Source: Planctomycetaceae bacterium
GTDB lineage: Bacteria; Planctomycetota; Planctomycetia; Planctomycetales; Planctomycetaceae
Assembly: GCA_003503535.1 (NCBI GenBank)
Contig: DOCI01000316.1
Coordinates: 11,103 to 26,018, forward strand
Direction of reading: 5' to 3'
DNA: 14,916 bases
Made by a program: the position numbers and the translations under genes. Below the pieces are notes generated by a model that was not told where the DNA came from, ran no database searches, and saw only the letters and a list, made by a program, of their open reading frames with translations. Positions 1 to 6,500 of the stretch are shown here, one piece after another (the stretch's first letter is position 1; every line of letters begins with the position of its first letter).

Positions 1-194
1 ATAAACCCAAGTTCAACAAGCGTTTCTCCGACACGCTGTCCGTTGACGGATTGCTGTTGCAGAGCCGACTCCAACTCGTCTGATGTAAGAATCCCCGCGC
101 TGACCAGCCTTTCGCCGAGCCGTTGGCGGGGAATATTACGCTGAGCGACAGACGCGCTTGCTCGTCTGTTTTCTGAATGAACTATTGATGTCAT
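1..194 (-). CDS. GspE/PilB-type secretion or pilus ATPase, N-terminal part only (runs off left edge)
   Basis: Only the first 64 residues are present; the gene continues beyond base 1. The visible part is an MshEN (T2SSE N-terminal) domain. Residues 25-48 fit the 24-residue MshEN motif at every conserved position: R25-L26-G27, L30-V31, G34-I35-L36, L41, L45, Q48. A second copy starts after 5 residues (R54-V55-G56..L59-V60..G63). In this family the domain binds cyclic di-GMP and precedes the hexameric ATPase that drives pilus or pseudopilus assembly at the inner membrane. Start: the ATG at 194-192 overlaps the TGA of the STAS gene (ATGA), so translation is probably coupled. It is the last visible gene of the operon that begins with the pseudopilin at 2884. 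The window does not show whether it is GspE, PilB or a related ATPase, because the Walker motifs lie outside. Confidence 0.85.
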   Translation of the reverse strand, partial: MTSIVHSENRRASASVAQRNIPRQRLGERLVSAGILTSDELESALQQQSVNGQRVGETLVELGF

Positions 195-526
195 AGTGCA
201 AAACTCCCTGCCGCTTGCACGGAGTTTTCATAATGTTCAATTTGATCGAGGACGCCCGTAATCTGGAGAATATCCAGACACAGATGACTGGCCGATGCCA
301 GTTTGAACATTCCGCCACATTTCACACACCGGTCGCGCAAATCGAGTATGAACTCCAGCCCCCTGCTATCACACAAGGCAACATCCTTCATGTTGAGGAC
401 AACACGCGGCTGACCAGCTTTGAGGAGCTGATCGACTTCAAGTTGCATTTTGTCGATATGCAGATAGACCATGGATTCTTCGACGCTGAGAATATCGACG
501 GCTCCCTGTTTTGTATGACGAATCAT
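191..526 (-). CDS. STAS-domain protein (anti-sigma-factor-antagonist-like)
   Basis: This 111-residue protein is a single STAS domain of the usual SpoIIAA-like length. It starts with a beta strand around VDILSVEE. A later strand, RVVLNMKDVALCDSRGLEFI, holds the conserved loop D53-S54-R55-G56-L57. In SpoIIAA-type proteins the serine at S54 is phosphorylated by a partner kinase and controls binding. No SpoIIAB-like kinase or PP2C phosphatase is seen nearby, so the partner is unknown. The start ATG overlaps the TGA of the upstream histidine kinase (ATGA) and has a GGAG Shine-Dalgarno about 7 bases upstream, inside the kinase gene. Its own TGA overlaps the ATG of the secretion ATPase. This double overlap suggests that the three proteins are made together and that the STAS protein acts in the pilus/secretion control pathway; that role is inferred. 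Confidence 0.88.
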   Translation of the reverse strand: MIRHTKQGAVDILSVEESMVYLHIDKMQLEVDQLLKAGQPRVVLNMKDVALCDSRGLEFILDLRDRCVKCGGMFKLASASHLCLDILQITGVLDQIEHYENSVQAAGSFAL

Positions 527-1959
527 GCTTCCACTCCAATCTTAAGTGGCAAGACAAGACTGAAGGTCGACCCCTGATTCAATTCGCTGGATACATCAAT
601 CCGCCCCTGATGAAGACGTGCCACTTCATGACTGAATGCCAGACCGAGACCACTCCCGTTGACTTCCCTGACGCGACCATCATCACTGCGGAAAAATTTC
701 TCAAAGACATGCGGCAATTCCTCTTCGGCAATACCGATGCCGGAATCCTGCACCTTGAATTGAATTTCGTTGTCTTCAACGAGCACTGTAAAGCAGACGT
801 TTCCACCTTCAGGAGTATATTTAACGGCATTGCCGAGCAGGTTCACCAGAGCAGCAACGATGGCATCCTTATCGACTTCAATCTGAGGCAATTTAGGAGG
901 AATCTCGATACTGAAATCGAGATCTTTCCGATTCATTTCCGGTTGGATCTTATCGCAGATTTCTTTGAGCAAACGATCCAGTTCTGTAATACGACAATTG
1001 ATCGACATGGATCCGGCTTCCATGCGACTGATATCAAGAAGTTCATCCACAAAACGTGCCAGACGCGTCGCTTCCGATTGGATGATGTTGTAAAACTCCT
1101 TTTGCTGCTCAATGTCGATATCGTCTGCCATGGTCAACGTTTCCGCGTACGCATTGATATTGGCTAACGGCGTTCGCAGTTCGTGAGTTGCCATCGACAC
1201 AAATTCTTCCCGCATTTTTTCAGCGAGCTTTTGTTGAGTGATATCTCGAATTAACCAGACATGCCCATTCGGCTCGCAATGCTGGTCCAATCTCGGGCGT
1301 CGGCTCCAACGGAAAAACACAGTGCCTTCATCGGTTCGAGTATGTGACTCAAACATTACAGGGATAGATCGTGCAATCGCATCGAGTATTTTAGGAGAAA
1401 TCTCTGAGGGAAGAACGTCCAGGATCGAAGAGTTGAGCAGCTTGGTATCTTCCATATCCAGAATCGCTTTGAATGCCGAGTTCACAAAAGTGAAATGACC
1501 GTTCAGATCGGTCACGCCAACACCTTCAGCCAGACTGTCCAGGACGGCAGTGTCATCTGAAGATTGATGGTCGGACAGTTTCTCATCAATCCGAGCTTCA
1601 AGAGCCGTTAGTGCCTGAAAGGTTCGTACCTCCTCAACAATGGTATTCCAGCCTTGAGAGTGAGGATCCTGCCAATGAACCAAATTCAGTGTCGACTTAT
1701 CCTGTAACTCAGGAGAAGAGTACGATTCGAGTTGATTGAGAATTTCAACTGGCAAAGAGGCTGAGTTTTGCTTTTTGACAACCGTCAGAAAGCCAAGAAA
1801 CAAACTGCAGATCGCCGCTGCAACCAGCAAACGGATGGCCCAGAATTCATGAGACTCAACGAAGAATAACACCACTGCAGTGCCGGACAGGAGTAATGTC
1901 AGCAAGCCGATGGCGCGCAGATAGTGTGCAATAGATTGATCGTTCACAAGTCTCTCCAT
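523..1959 (-). CDS. Membrane PAS-domain sensor histidine kinase
   Basis: The 478-residue protein has two membrane segments (about residues 14-34 and 41-62) with almost no loop between them, so there is no real periplasmic sensor. A linker/coiled-coil region follows (about 95-135), then a PAS domain (about 137-245, with LDSLAEGVGVTDLNGHFTFV). The HisKA dimerisation helix has the H-box SMATHELRTPLANI, with H259 the expected phosphorylation site. The HATPase_c domain has the N-box LLGNAVKYTPEGG (N377), the G1 box DSGIGI (405-410) and the G2 box GSGLGLA (435-441). All catalytic motifs are intact. Signals are probably read inside the cell or in the membrane through PAS. It lies 46 bases downstream of the response regulator and overlaps the STAS gene by 4 bases. 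The regulator is the obvious phosphotransfer partner. No clear Shine-Dalgarno precedes the ATG at 1959; the next in-frame methionines lie well inside the kinase, so this start fits best. Confidence 0.93.
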   Translation of the reverse strand: MERLVNDQSIAHYLRAIGLLTLLLSGTAVVLFFVESHEFWAIRLLVAAAICSLFLGFLTVVKKQNSASLPVEILNQLESYSSPELQDKSTLNLVHWQDPHSQGWNTIVEEVRTFQALTALEARIDEKLSDHQSSDDTAVLDSLAEGVGVTDLNGHFTFVNSAFKAILDMEDTKLLNSSILDVLPSEISPKILDAIARSIPVMFESHTRTDEGTVFFRWSRRPRLDQHCEPNGHVWLIRDITQQKLAEKMREEFVSMATHELRTPLANINAYAETLTMADDIDIEQQKEFYNIIQSEATRLARFVDELLDISRMEAGSMSINCRITELDRLLKEICDKIQPEMNRKDLDFSIEIPPKLPQIEVDKDAIVAALVNLLGNAVKYTPEGGNVCFTVLVEDNEIQFKVQDSGIGIAEEELPHVFEKFFRSDDGRVREVNGSGLGLAFSHEVARLHQGRIDVSSELNQGSTFSLVLPLKIGVEA

Positions 1960-1971
1960 AGGGTCTTGCTG

Positions 1972-1992
1972 CTGCGAATCCCAATTTCGCAG
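1972..1992. other. Intercistronic hairpin between response regulator and kinase genes
   Basis: CTGCGAA (1972-1978) and TTCGCAG (1986-1992) are perfect 7-bp inverted arms with a 7-nt loop. They lie in the 46-base gap between the two genes, 13 bases before the kinase start. No T-run follows in either direction, so it is not a typical intrinsic terminator. It could set relative expression by mRNA processing or by hindering kinase translation; this is inference. Confidence 0.4.
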
Positions 1993-2005
1993 AAGGAACT
2001 TCGGA

Positions 2006-2401
2006 TCAGAGTCCGTTTACAACGGCCGTTCCATTGAGCCGTTCCTCGACGACCGCCAATACTTCCCGGGGGCTGAACGGTTTCAGTAAAACACGTTCGA
2101 TCCCATATTGGGTTCGCAAGCGTTCCGCATTCAGTTCAAAGCCTTTAGCAGAACACATAATGACTGGCACGTCCTGATAGTTTGCCAGTTTTCGCAACTC
2201 GGCACAAAATTCTTCACCCTTCATTCGCGGCATCTGGGAGTCAGTAATGACCAGATCAAATTGTCTTGATTTCGCAATTTCAAGAGCCGCAAATCCATCA
2301 CCCGCGACAACCACTTCGAAGCCAGCTCGAACAAGGTTGAATCGAACGACATCGGCCATCACCCGATTATCTTCGGCAATGAGAATCGAATTCTTGTTCA
2401 T
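2006..2401 (-). CDS. Single-domain response regulator (CheY-like receiver)
   Basis: The 131-residue protein is a receiver domain with no output domain. The acidic pair is E10-D11, the phospho-acceptor is D54 in LVITDSQMP, the switch residue is S84 in VIMCSAKG, and the conserved lysine is K107 in VLLKPFSP. All active-site positions are present. A strong AGGAG Shine-Dalgarno lies 8 bases before the ATG at 2401. The gene stands between the GspG-like pseudopilin gene and the histidine kinase gene in one minus-strand operon, so the kinase is its likely donor. With no DNA-binding domain it must act by protein-protein contact. Candidate targets in the same operon are the STAS protein and the GspE/PilB-like ATPase; neither is shown by sequence. 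Confidence 0.92.
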   Translation of the reverse strand: MNKNSILIAEDNRVMADVVRFNLVRAGFEVVVAGDGFAALEIAKSRQFDLVITDSQMPRMKGEEFCAELRKLANYQDVPVIMCSAKGFELNAERLRTQYGIERVLLKPFSPREVLAVVEERLNGTAVVNGL

Positions 2402-2455
2402 CGTTCGTCTCCTGAAGTACCAGAGTTTAATGGGCGAATGGGAATCGGAAGAAAA

Positions 2456-2884
2456 TTACAGCGTGTTATAACTGCTGGTTGCATCGTTGATGATGAAACC
2501 GCCGTCTGAGGTATCGTATGCCCAGGCTTCAGTACCAGATGGCGTTGGCGAACCGGAATGAATTCGGACATCATTCCCCCCCTTATTCGCTCCGACTTCC
2601 ACATTCGGGAATTGCCCACGTACATACGGGGACAAATCCGTGTGAAATGCAGTGGAGTTGGCGCTTGAGGGATAGCTGCCATTTTGAGCTTTATACAGTT
2701 CAATCGCATCGCGAATGACAGTTAGCGACTGTCTTGTGCCGTTCAAACGGGCATCGCTTGCCGTATTGAACATTTTGGGCCCTGCGACGGCTGCGATGAT
2801 CCCCATCACAAGCACAACGACGACTAATTCTACCAGCGAAAATCCTCGGCGGTTCATTTCGCCTCTGCAAACAGATGTTTTCAT
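2456..2884 (-). CDS. GspG-type major pseudopilin/pilin-like protein (prepilin)
   Basis: With the start at 2884 this is a 142-residue prepilin. The leader MKTSVCRGEMNRRG is followed by FSLVELVVVVLVMGIIAAVA, a class III prepilin motif. Cleavage is expected after G14, giving an N-terminal Phe with Glu at mature position 5. The helix continues into KMFNTASDARLNGTRQSLTV, as in GspG-like pseudopilins. The C-terminal part (GGNDVRI..WAYDTSDGGFIIND) does not show the acidic calcium-binding tail of classical GspG, so it may be a pilin-like relative. An ATG 48 bases upstream would add 16 residues. I chose 2884 because GAGGT lies about 7 bases before it; an internal ATG at 2857, also preceded by AGAGG, is possible. 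It is the first gene of the minus-strand operon that leads to the secretion ATPase, 54 bases ahead of the response regulator. Confidence 0.87.
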   Translation of the reverse strand: MKTSVCRGEMNRRGFSLVELVVVVLVMGIIAAVAGPKMFNTASDARLNGTRQSLTVIRDAIELYKAQNGSYPSSANSTAFHTDLSPYVRGQFPNVEVGANKGGNDVRIHSGSPTPSGTEAWAYDTSDGGFIINDATSSYNTL

Positions 2885-3160
2885 AATTCTACCTCGTTTA
2901 AGGTGAAAGCCACATGCATTCGACCCTGACAAATGAAGGTCTTATCAAAACGTAGGTCGGGATATATCCCTATGCAAAAAAAATCGTCGACTTTTTACAA
3001 CATCAGCAAATATTTTCAGTCCGCTGCCCATCTGTGACCTAGGATTTAGGGAGCATTACCGAATTCAGAGGTCGTTACGTTCCTCTCACTGTGTTGCAGA
3101 CAAACACTTCTATATTCAGTAACCAGTGAATTTCCTGCACGAAGTTAGAGAATTTGAAAC
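2885..3160. promoter_or_regulatory. Divergent intergenic region with a 12-bp perfect palindrome
   Basis: These 276 bases separate the two divergent pilus/secretion operons and must hold both promoters. The perfect palindrome GGGATATATCCC occupies 2959-2970, about 75 bases upstream of the pseudopilin start. An A8 run follows at about 2976-2983. The palindrome is a reasonable operator candidate, but no regulator binding this sequence is recognised. I could not identify a -35/-10 pair with confidence on either strand, and I see no coding sequence here. Confidence 0.45.
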
Positions 3161-4810
3161 ATGTCCATCATCGAGAATACCCAAATGCAAGCCGAGCATC
3201 CTTCAATGCCAATCGCACGGAAACTTTCGGATTGCTTTGAAAATAGTGTGGAAATCTGGCAACTCACGCATGACTGGGTGCAGCAGTTCACAATTGGCGA
3301 AGCTCCTTATCCTTCCGATCAAAGCGACATACATTTCTACATTCATAAATCGCAGGGGGATGCAGAACCTTTCCTGTTGCCATTGGATGATCAACGCACC
3401 TTGTTCATACTTCCGATCCAAGCCGAGACCGGATTTGATACGGTAGCGGTTGGTATTTCCCGACTCTCACAAACGGAAATGTTACGAACTCTGCTCAAGC
3501 ACGAATTCCACTTACAGCGAATTGAAGAACGTAACGATTTTCAAGCCGATCAAATCGATCTTTACGCGGCTCAGGTTTCAGCCGATTTTGAAGAAATGAC
3601 CTGGCTGCGGGCTCTGGCCGATCAACTTGGAGTTTGCACTGTTGAACGCAGTCTCAACTCACTGGCAGAATCGGCCCTGGAACTTCTTGGCGATCTGATC
3701 CACTGTCGAACTGTTGCGCTCATCACTCCAGGTTCCGGGACTGATGCGACCTCTGAGTTAAATATCAAAACCTGGGGTGAAAATATCCCTGAAGAGAGCT
3801 GTCGTGAACTGGTTGCGCACTGGAGAAATTCCGAAAGTTCTGTTCCGATAGTCTGCAACGATGGACTCATTCCAGACAGTAACACTCAGTGTCCAGAAGG
3901 GATTAACAGTTATATTTTAACGGCTCTGATGAAAGATGGAAAAACTTATGGCTGGGTGGCCACTTTGAATAAGAAGAATACCGGTCATATTCGGACTCAC
4001 TTTCACGATCAAATGGATGCGGCAAGTGAACTCGAGTTTGGTACTTCGGAAGCCACCCTGATCCGCTCAACGGCGAATATCCTGGCCAGCCATGCGAAGA
4101 ACCTCGACCTCTTCGAACAACGACAGGAACTGCTTATCGGCATCATTCGCACGATGATGAATTCACTCGATGCGAAAGACCCCTATACCTGCGGGCATAG
4201 CGATCGCGTCGCTCAGTATGCCCGAATCATCGCGGAAAATATGCAATTGCCGGTAGAGGAGTGTCACGATATTTATGTGACGGGACTGGTCCACGATATC
4301 GGCAAGGTAGGTGTGCCCGATCATGTTCTGAAAAAGCCTGGCAAACTTACCGATGAGGAATTTGCTGAAATCAAAAAGCATCCGGAAATTGGGTACAAAA
4401 TTCTCAAAAGTCTCGATGCGTTTTCCTACGTGCTTCCCGGAGTGCTCCATCATCACGAATCGGTAGATGGATCGGGATATCCGCATCAACTCAAAGGAGA
4501 TGCAATTCCATTAATGGCCCGCATACTGGCGGTTGCCGATGCCTACGATGCCATGACGAGCACGAGACCCTATCGAGATGGCATGCCCGTTAAAAAAGCT
4601 GTCAGTATTTTGCTCGAAGGAGCAGGATCGCAGTGGGACAAAGCCTGCGTCGAGGCCTTCTTCGATGGCATGCCGCAGATTCTCGAAATCACCATCGAAT
4701 CCGATCAGCAAAAAGATCACTACCTCAAACAGTATCCTTCCCGAGCTCATGCGCTGCAAAGCGAAATCAACTCCGTACAGGCAGCAGTGGCGGCTGCCAC
4801 ACTTGTGTAA
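3161..4810 (+). CDS. HD-GYP domain protein, probable cyclic di-GMP phosphodiesterase with GAF-like region
   Basis: A 549-residue soluble protein. The C-terminal third (about 325-510) is an HD-GYP domain with intact metal ligands: H346 (CGHSDRV), H378-D379 (VHDIGK), H407 (KKHPEIG), H430-H431 (LHHHES) and D460 (AVADAYDAM). The GYP signature is at 439-441 (GSGYP). Enzymes of this family hydrolyse c-di-GMP to pGpG or GMP. Residues about 150-315 look like a divergent GAF domain, ending in a helix that leads into HD-GYP. Residues 1-140 match nothing I recognise. No membrane segment or signal peptide is seen. The Shine-Dalgarno is weak. It heads the plus-strand operon: the GspH-like gene starts 23 bases downstream. 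The MshEN-type ATPase across the divergent promoter suggests local c-di-GMP control of pilus/secretion assembly; that link is inference. Confidence 0.93.
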   Translation: MSIIENTQMQAEHPSMPIARKLSDCFENSVEIWQLTHDWVQQFTIGEAPYPSDQSDIHFYIHKSQGDAEPFLLPLDDQRTLFILPIQAETGFDTVAVGISRLSQTEMLRTLLKHEFHLQRIEERNDFQADQIDLYAAQVSADFEEMTWLRALADQLGVCTVERSLNSLAESALELLGDLIHCRTVALITPGSGTDATSELNIKTWGENIPEESCRELVAHWRNSESSVPIVCNDGLIPDSNTQCPEGINSYILTALMKDGKTYGWVATLNKKNTGHIRTHFHDQMDAASELEFGTSEATLIRSTANILASHAKNLDLFEQRQELLIGIIRTMMNSLDAKDPYTCGHSDRVAQYARIIAENMQLPVEECHDIYVTGLVHDIGKVGVPDHVLKKPGKLTDEEFAEIKKHPEIGYKILKSLDAFSYVLPGVLHHHESVDGSGYPHQLKGDAIPLMARILAVADAYDAMTSTRPYRDGMPVKKAVSILLEGAGSQWDKACVEAFFDGMPQILEITIESDQQKDHYLKQYPSRAHALQSEINSVQAAVAAATLV

Positions 4811-4833
4811 AGAAAAGTCAAGAAGACATTCTC

Positions 4834-5304
4834 ATGAACAATTATGCTCTCAATAAACGATCAGGATTGTCTCTGATCGAAATGGTGACGGTCGTTCTCA
4901 TCATCGGAATTCTCTCTGCGGTGGCAGTCCCCAAAATTTACGATTCCATAGACGCCTATCGTCTCAAGCAGGCTGCCGAGACCATTGCAGGAGATCTGCA
5001 ATATGCACGGCAGCAGGCGATTTCCCGAAGTCAATCGATCATCGTTAGTTTCGATATTGTCAATGAAAGCTATACGATTTCTGACATCTCGGACCGCAAT
5101 CATCCCGATCAAGCCTATGTCGTTTCCTTGACAGATTCCGCTTGCCCTGCTGATATCGTCAGCGTTTCATCAACACCGACAACTGCGATCACGTTCAATC
5201 AATACGGAATTCCCTCCAGCGAGGCAACGGTTACGCTGGATGTAAACGGGGCACAAAAAACTGTCATTGTTCATGCCTCCTCCGGTCGAATTTCAATCCC
5301 ATGA
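4834..5304 (+). CDS. GspH/FimT-like minor pseudopilin
   Basis: A 156-residue prepilin. The leader MNNYALNKRSG is followed by LSLIEMVTVVLIIGILSAVA, with cleavage expected after G11 and Glu at mature position 5. The next stretch, ETIAGDLQYARQQAISRSQS, is the typical GspH/FimT pattern and is followed by a beta-rich C-terminal domain (TAITFNQYGIP..ATVTLDVNG..ASSGRISI). Such proteins are minor pilins that prime pilus or pseudopilus assembly. A longer open frame begins upstream inside the HD-GYP gene, but the prepilin leader fixes the start at or near 4834; a weak AAGAAG lies upstream. The last 4 bases overlap the next gene (ATGA). Confidence 0.9.
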   Translation: MNNYALNKRSGLSLIEMVTVVLIIGILSAVAVPKIYDSIDAYRLKQAAETIAGDLQYARQQAISRSQSIIVSFDIVNESYTISDISDRNHPDQAYVVSLTDSACPADIVSVSSTPTTAITFNQYGIPSSEATVTLDVNGAQKTVIVHASSGRISIP

Positions 5305-5810
5305 GAACTAATGGTATGAGAAATATCCGAAGCGGCTTCAGCATGATGGAAATTGTGGTCTCGTTAGTCGCGACCTCCGTATTAACGACCGGACTGATGT
5401 CGGCGATGTTTCTCACGTTGAAATCGACAGATCTCACTCTCACGAATGCCGATGAATTGATCTCTGCCGCTGACATTCTCAATGAAATGTTGGAATTACA
5501 GTTTACGACAGAAATATTAAGTAATACCTCTACGAAATTCGAAGTTTATATTCCCGATCAAGATAATGACGGCGATGAAGAGATAATTAAATACAGCTGG
5601 TCGGGAATCGCAGGCGATCCCCTGTATCGAAAATACAATACCGATAATTACGAGATTCTGCAAAATGTTTATCAGTTCAATGTCAGTTATATTGTTGATG
5701 GAACTCGGACAGTAGCCGTGATCGTGAAACTCAGAGCCGGCAGTTCCACAGCAAATACAATTCAAACGGAAATTCCGCTGCTGAACATGAACGCAATGGT
5801 TGCCAACTAG
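5301..5810 (+). CDS. PilW/GspJ-like minor pseudopilin
   Basis: A 169-residue prepilin whose start overlaps the stop of the GspH-like gene (ATGA). The leader MRTNGMRNIRSG precedes FSMMEIVVSLVATSVLTTGL, with cleavage after G12 and Glu at mature position 5. The remainder is a short beta-rich region with an acidic stretch (YIPDQDNDGDEEIIKYSW). No Shine-Dalgarno precedes 5301, so coupling is likely; an ATG at 5316 would still leave a basic leader. Position between a GspH/FimT-like and a PilV/GspI-like gene matches minor pilin operons (fimU-pilV-pilW-pilX) or gspHIJK, though the order of the two middle genes is not certain. The GspJ/PilW label rests on the N-terminus and context only. Confidence 0.8.
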   Translation: MRTNGMRNIRSGFSMMEIVVSLVATSVLTTGLMSAMFLTLKSTDLTLTNADELISAADILNEMLELQFTTEILSNTSTKFEVYIPDQDNDGDEEIIKYSWSGIAGDPLYRKYNTDNYEILQNVYQFNVSYIVDGTRTVAVIVKLRAGSSTANTIQTEIPLLNMNAMVAN

Positions 5811-5817
5811 GAACAAC

Positions 5818-6354
5818 ATGCACAGAAAGCATCATCAATTCGAAACTCGCAAAGGGTTCAGCCTGCTGGAAGTCAGCATCTCGACTCTGTTGGTGGCGGT
5901 GTTGATGATCACGTCACTCAAGTGTGTCGGAGCAGTTGTTCGTGGTCGGGGGATGACGGCAAAGTATGTTCAGGCCGAGCAACTCGCTCAGGAAATGATG
6001 ACAGAGATCATGCGGAAGCCCTACCGGGATAATTCCCTGCCTCTATTTGGCCTTGAACTCTTGGAAGCTGTCTATATCAACGGACCCCGCTCCAATTACG
6101 ATGACGTTGACGACTACAATGGCTGGTCTGCCAGCCCTCCGAAAGATCGAACCAATACCACAATTACAAATACGACGGACTGGCAAAGACAAGTTTCAGT
6201 CGCGTGGGTGAATAAATCAGACCCATCACAGGTGTTGCTTTATGAGTCCGGCCTCAAACGAATAACGGTGACCGTGAATTATCAGGGAACAACCATGGCA
6301 ACTCTGGTGGCATTACGCAGCCAGGATTTTGAAATCGATGCCTCAGACCGTTAG
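5818..6354 (+). CDS. PilV/GspI-like minor pseudopilin
   Basis: A 178-residue prepilin. The leader MHRKHHQFETRKG is followed by FSLLEVSISTLLVAVLMITS, with cleavage after G13 and Glu at mature position 5. Then comes AEQLAQEMMTEIMRK, typical of the GspI/PilV helix, where AEQLAQ-like sequences follow the transmembrane part. The C-terminus contains a beta-rich region (KRITVTVNYQGTTMATLVAL) like that in GspI/PilV proteins. The start is ATG 5818 with AGGA 6 bases upstream, formed by the stop codon region of the previous gene (7-base gap). A TTG at 5800 would overlap that gene and lacks support. A 146-base gap separates it from the PilX-like gene. Confidence 0.85.
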   Translation: MHRKHHQFETRKGFSLLEVSISTLLVAVLMITSLKCVGAVVRGRGMTAKYVQAEQLAQEMMTEIMRKPYRDNSLPLFGLELLEAVYINGPRSNYDDVDDYNGWSASPPKDRTNTTITNTTDWQRQVSVAWVNKSDPSQVLLYESGLKRITVTVNYQGTTMATLVALRSQDFEIDASDR

Positions 6355-6427
6355 TGGCCTGCTTCAATTGATTTTCCGGATGTGTGCCACTGGCTCCGCC
6401 ATTGCAAATTGAGACTCAAACTGAAGC

Positions 6428-6442
6428 ACTGGCATAGCCAGT
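6428..6442. other. Small hairpin in the gap before the PilX-like gene
   Basis: ACTGGC (6428-6433), loop ATA, GCCAGT (6437-6442) is a perfect 6-bp hairpin in the 146-base gap 6355-6500. It is followed by a run of seven C residues (6444-6450), not T residues, so it is a poor terminator. The gap may hold a promoter or a processing site for the last gene; I see no clear -35/-10 pair. Confidence 0.3.
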
Positions 6443-6500
6443 TCCCCCCCTTCGTCAGAAGTTATGACAAGAATTACTTTGATCGATTGTTGAAATTTCC

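Noticed and set aside
511..1167. 218-codon plus-strand open frame
   Set aside because: It lies antisense to the complete histidine kinase with intact H, N, G1 and G2 boxes; its protein resembles nothing and has no Shine-Dalgarno.
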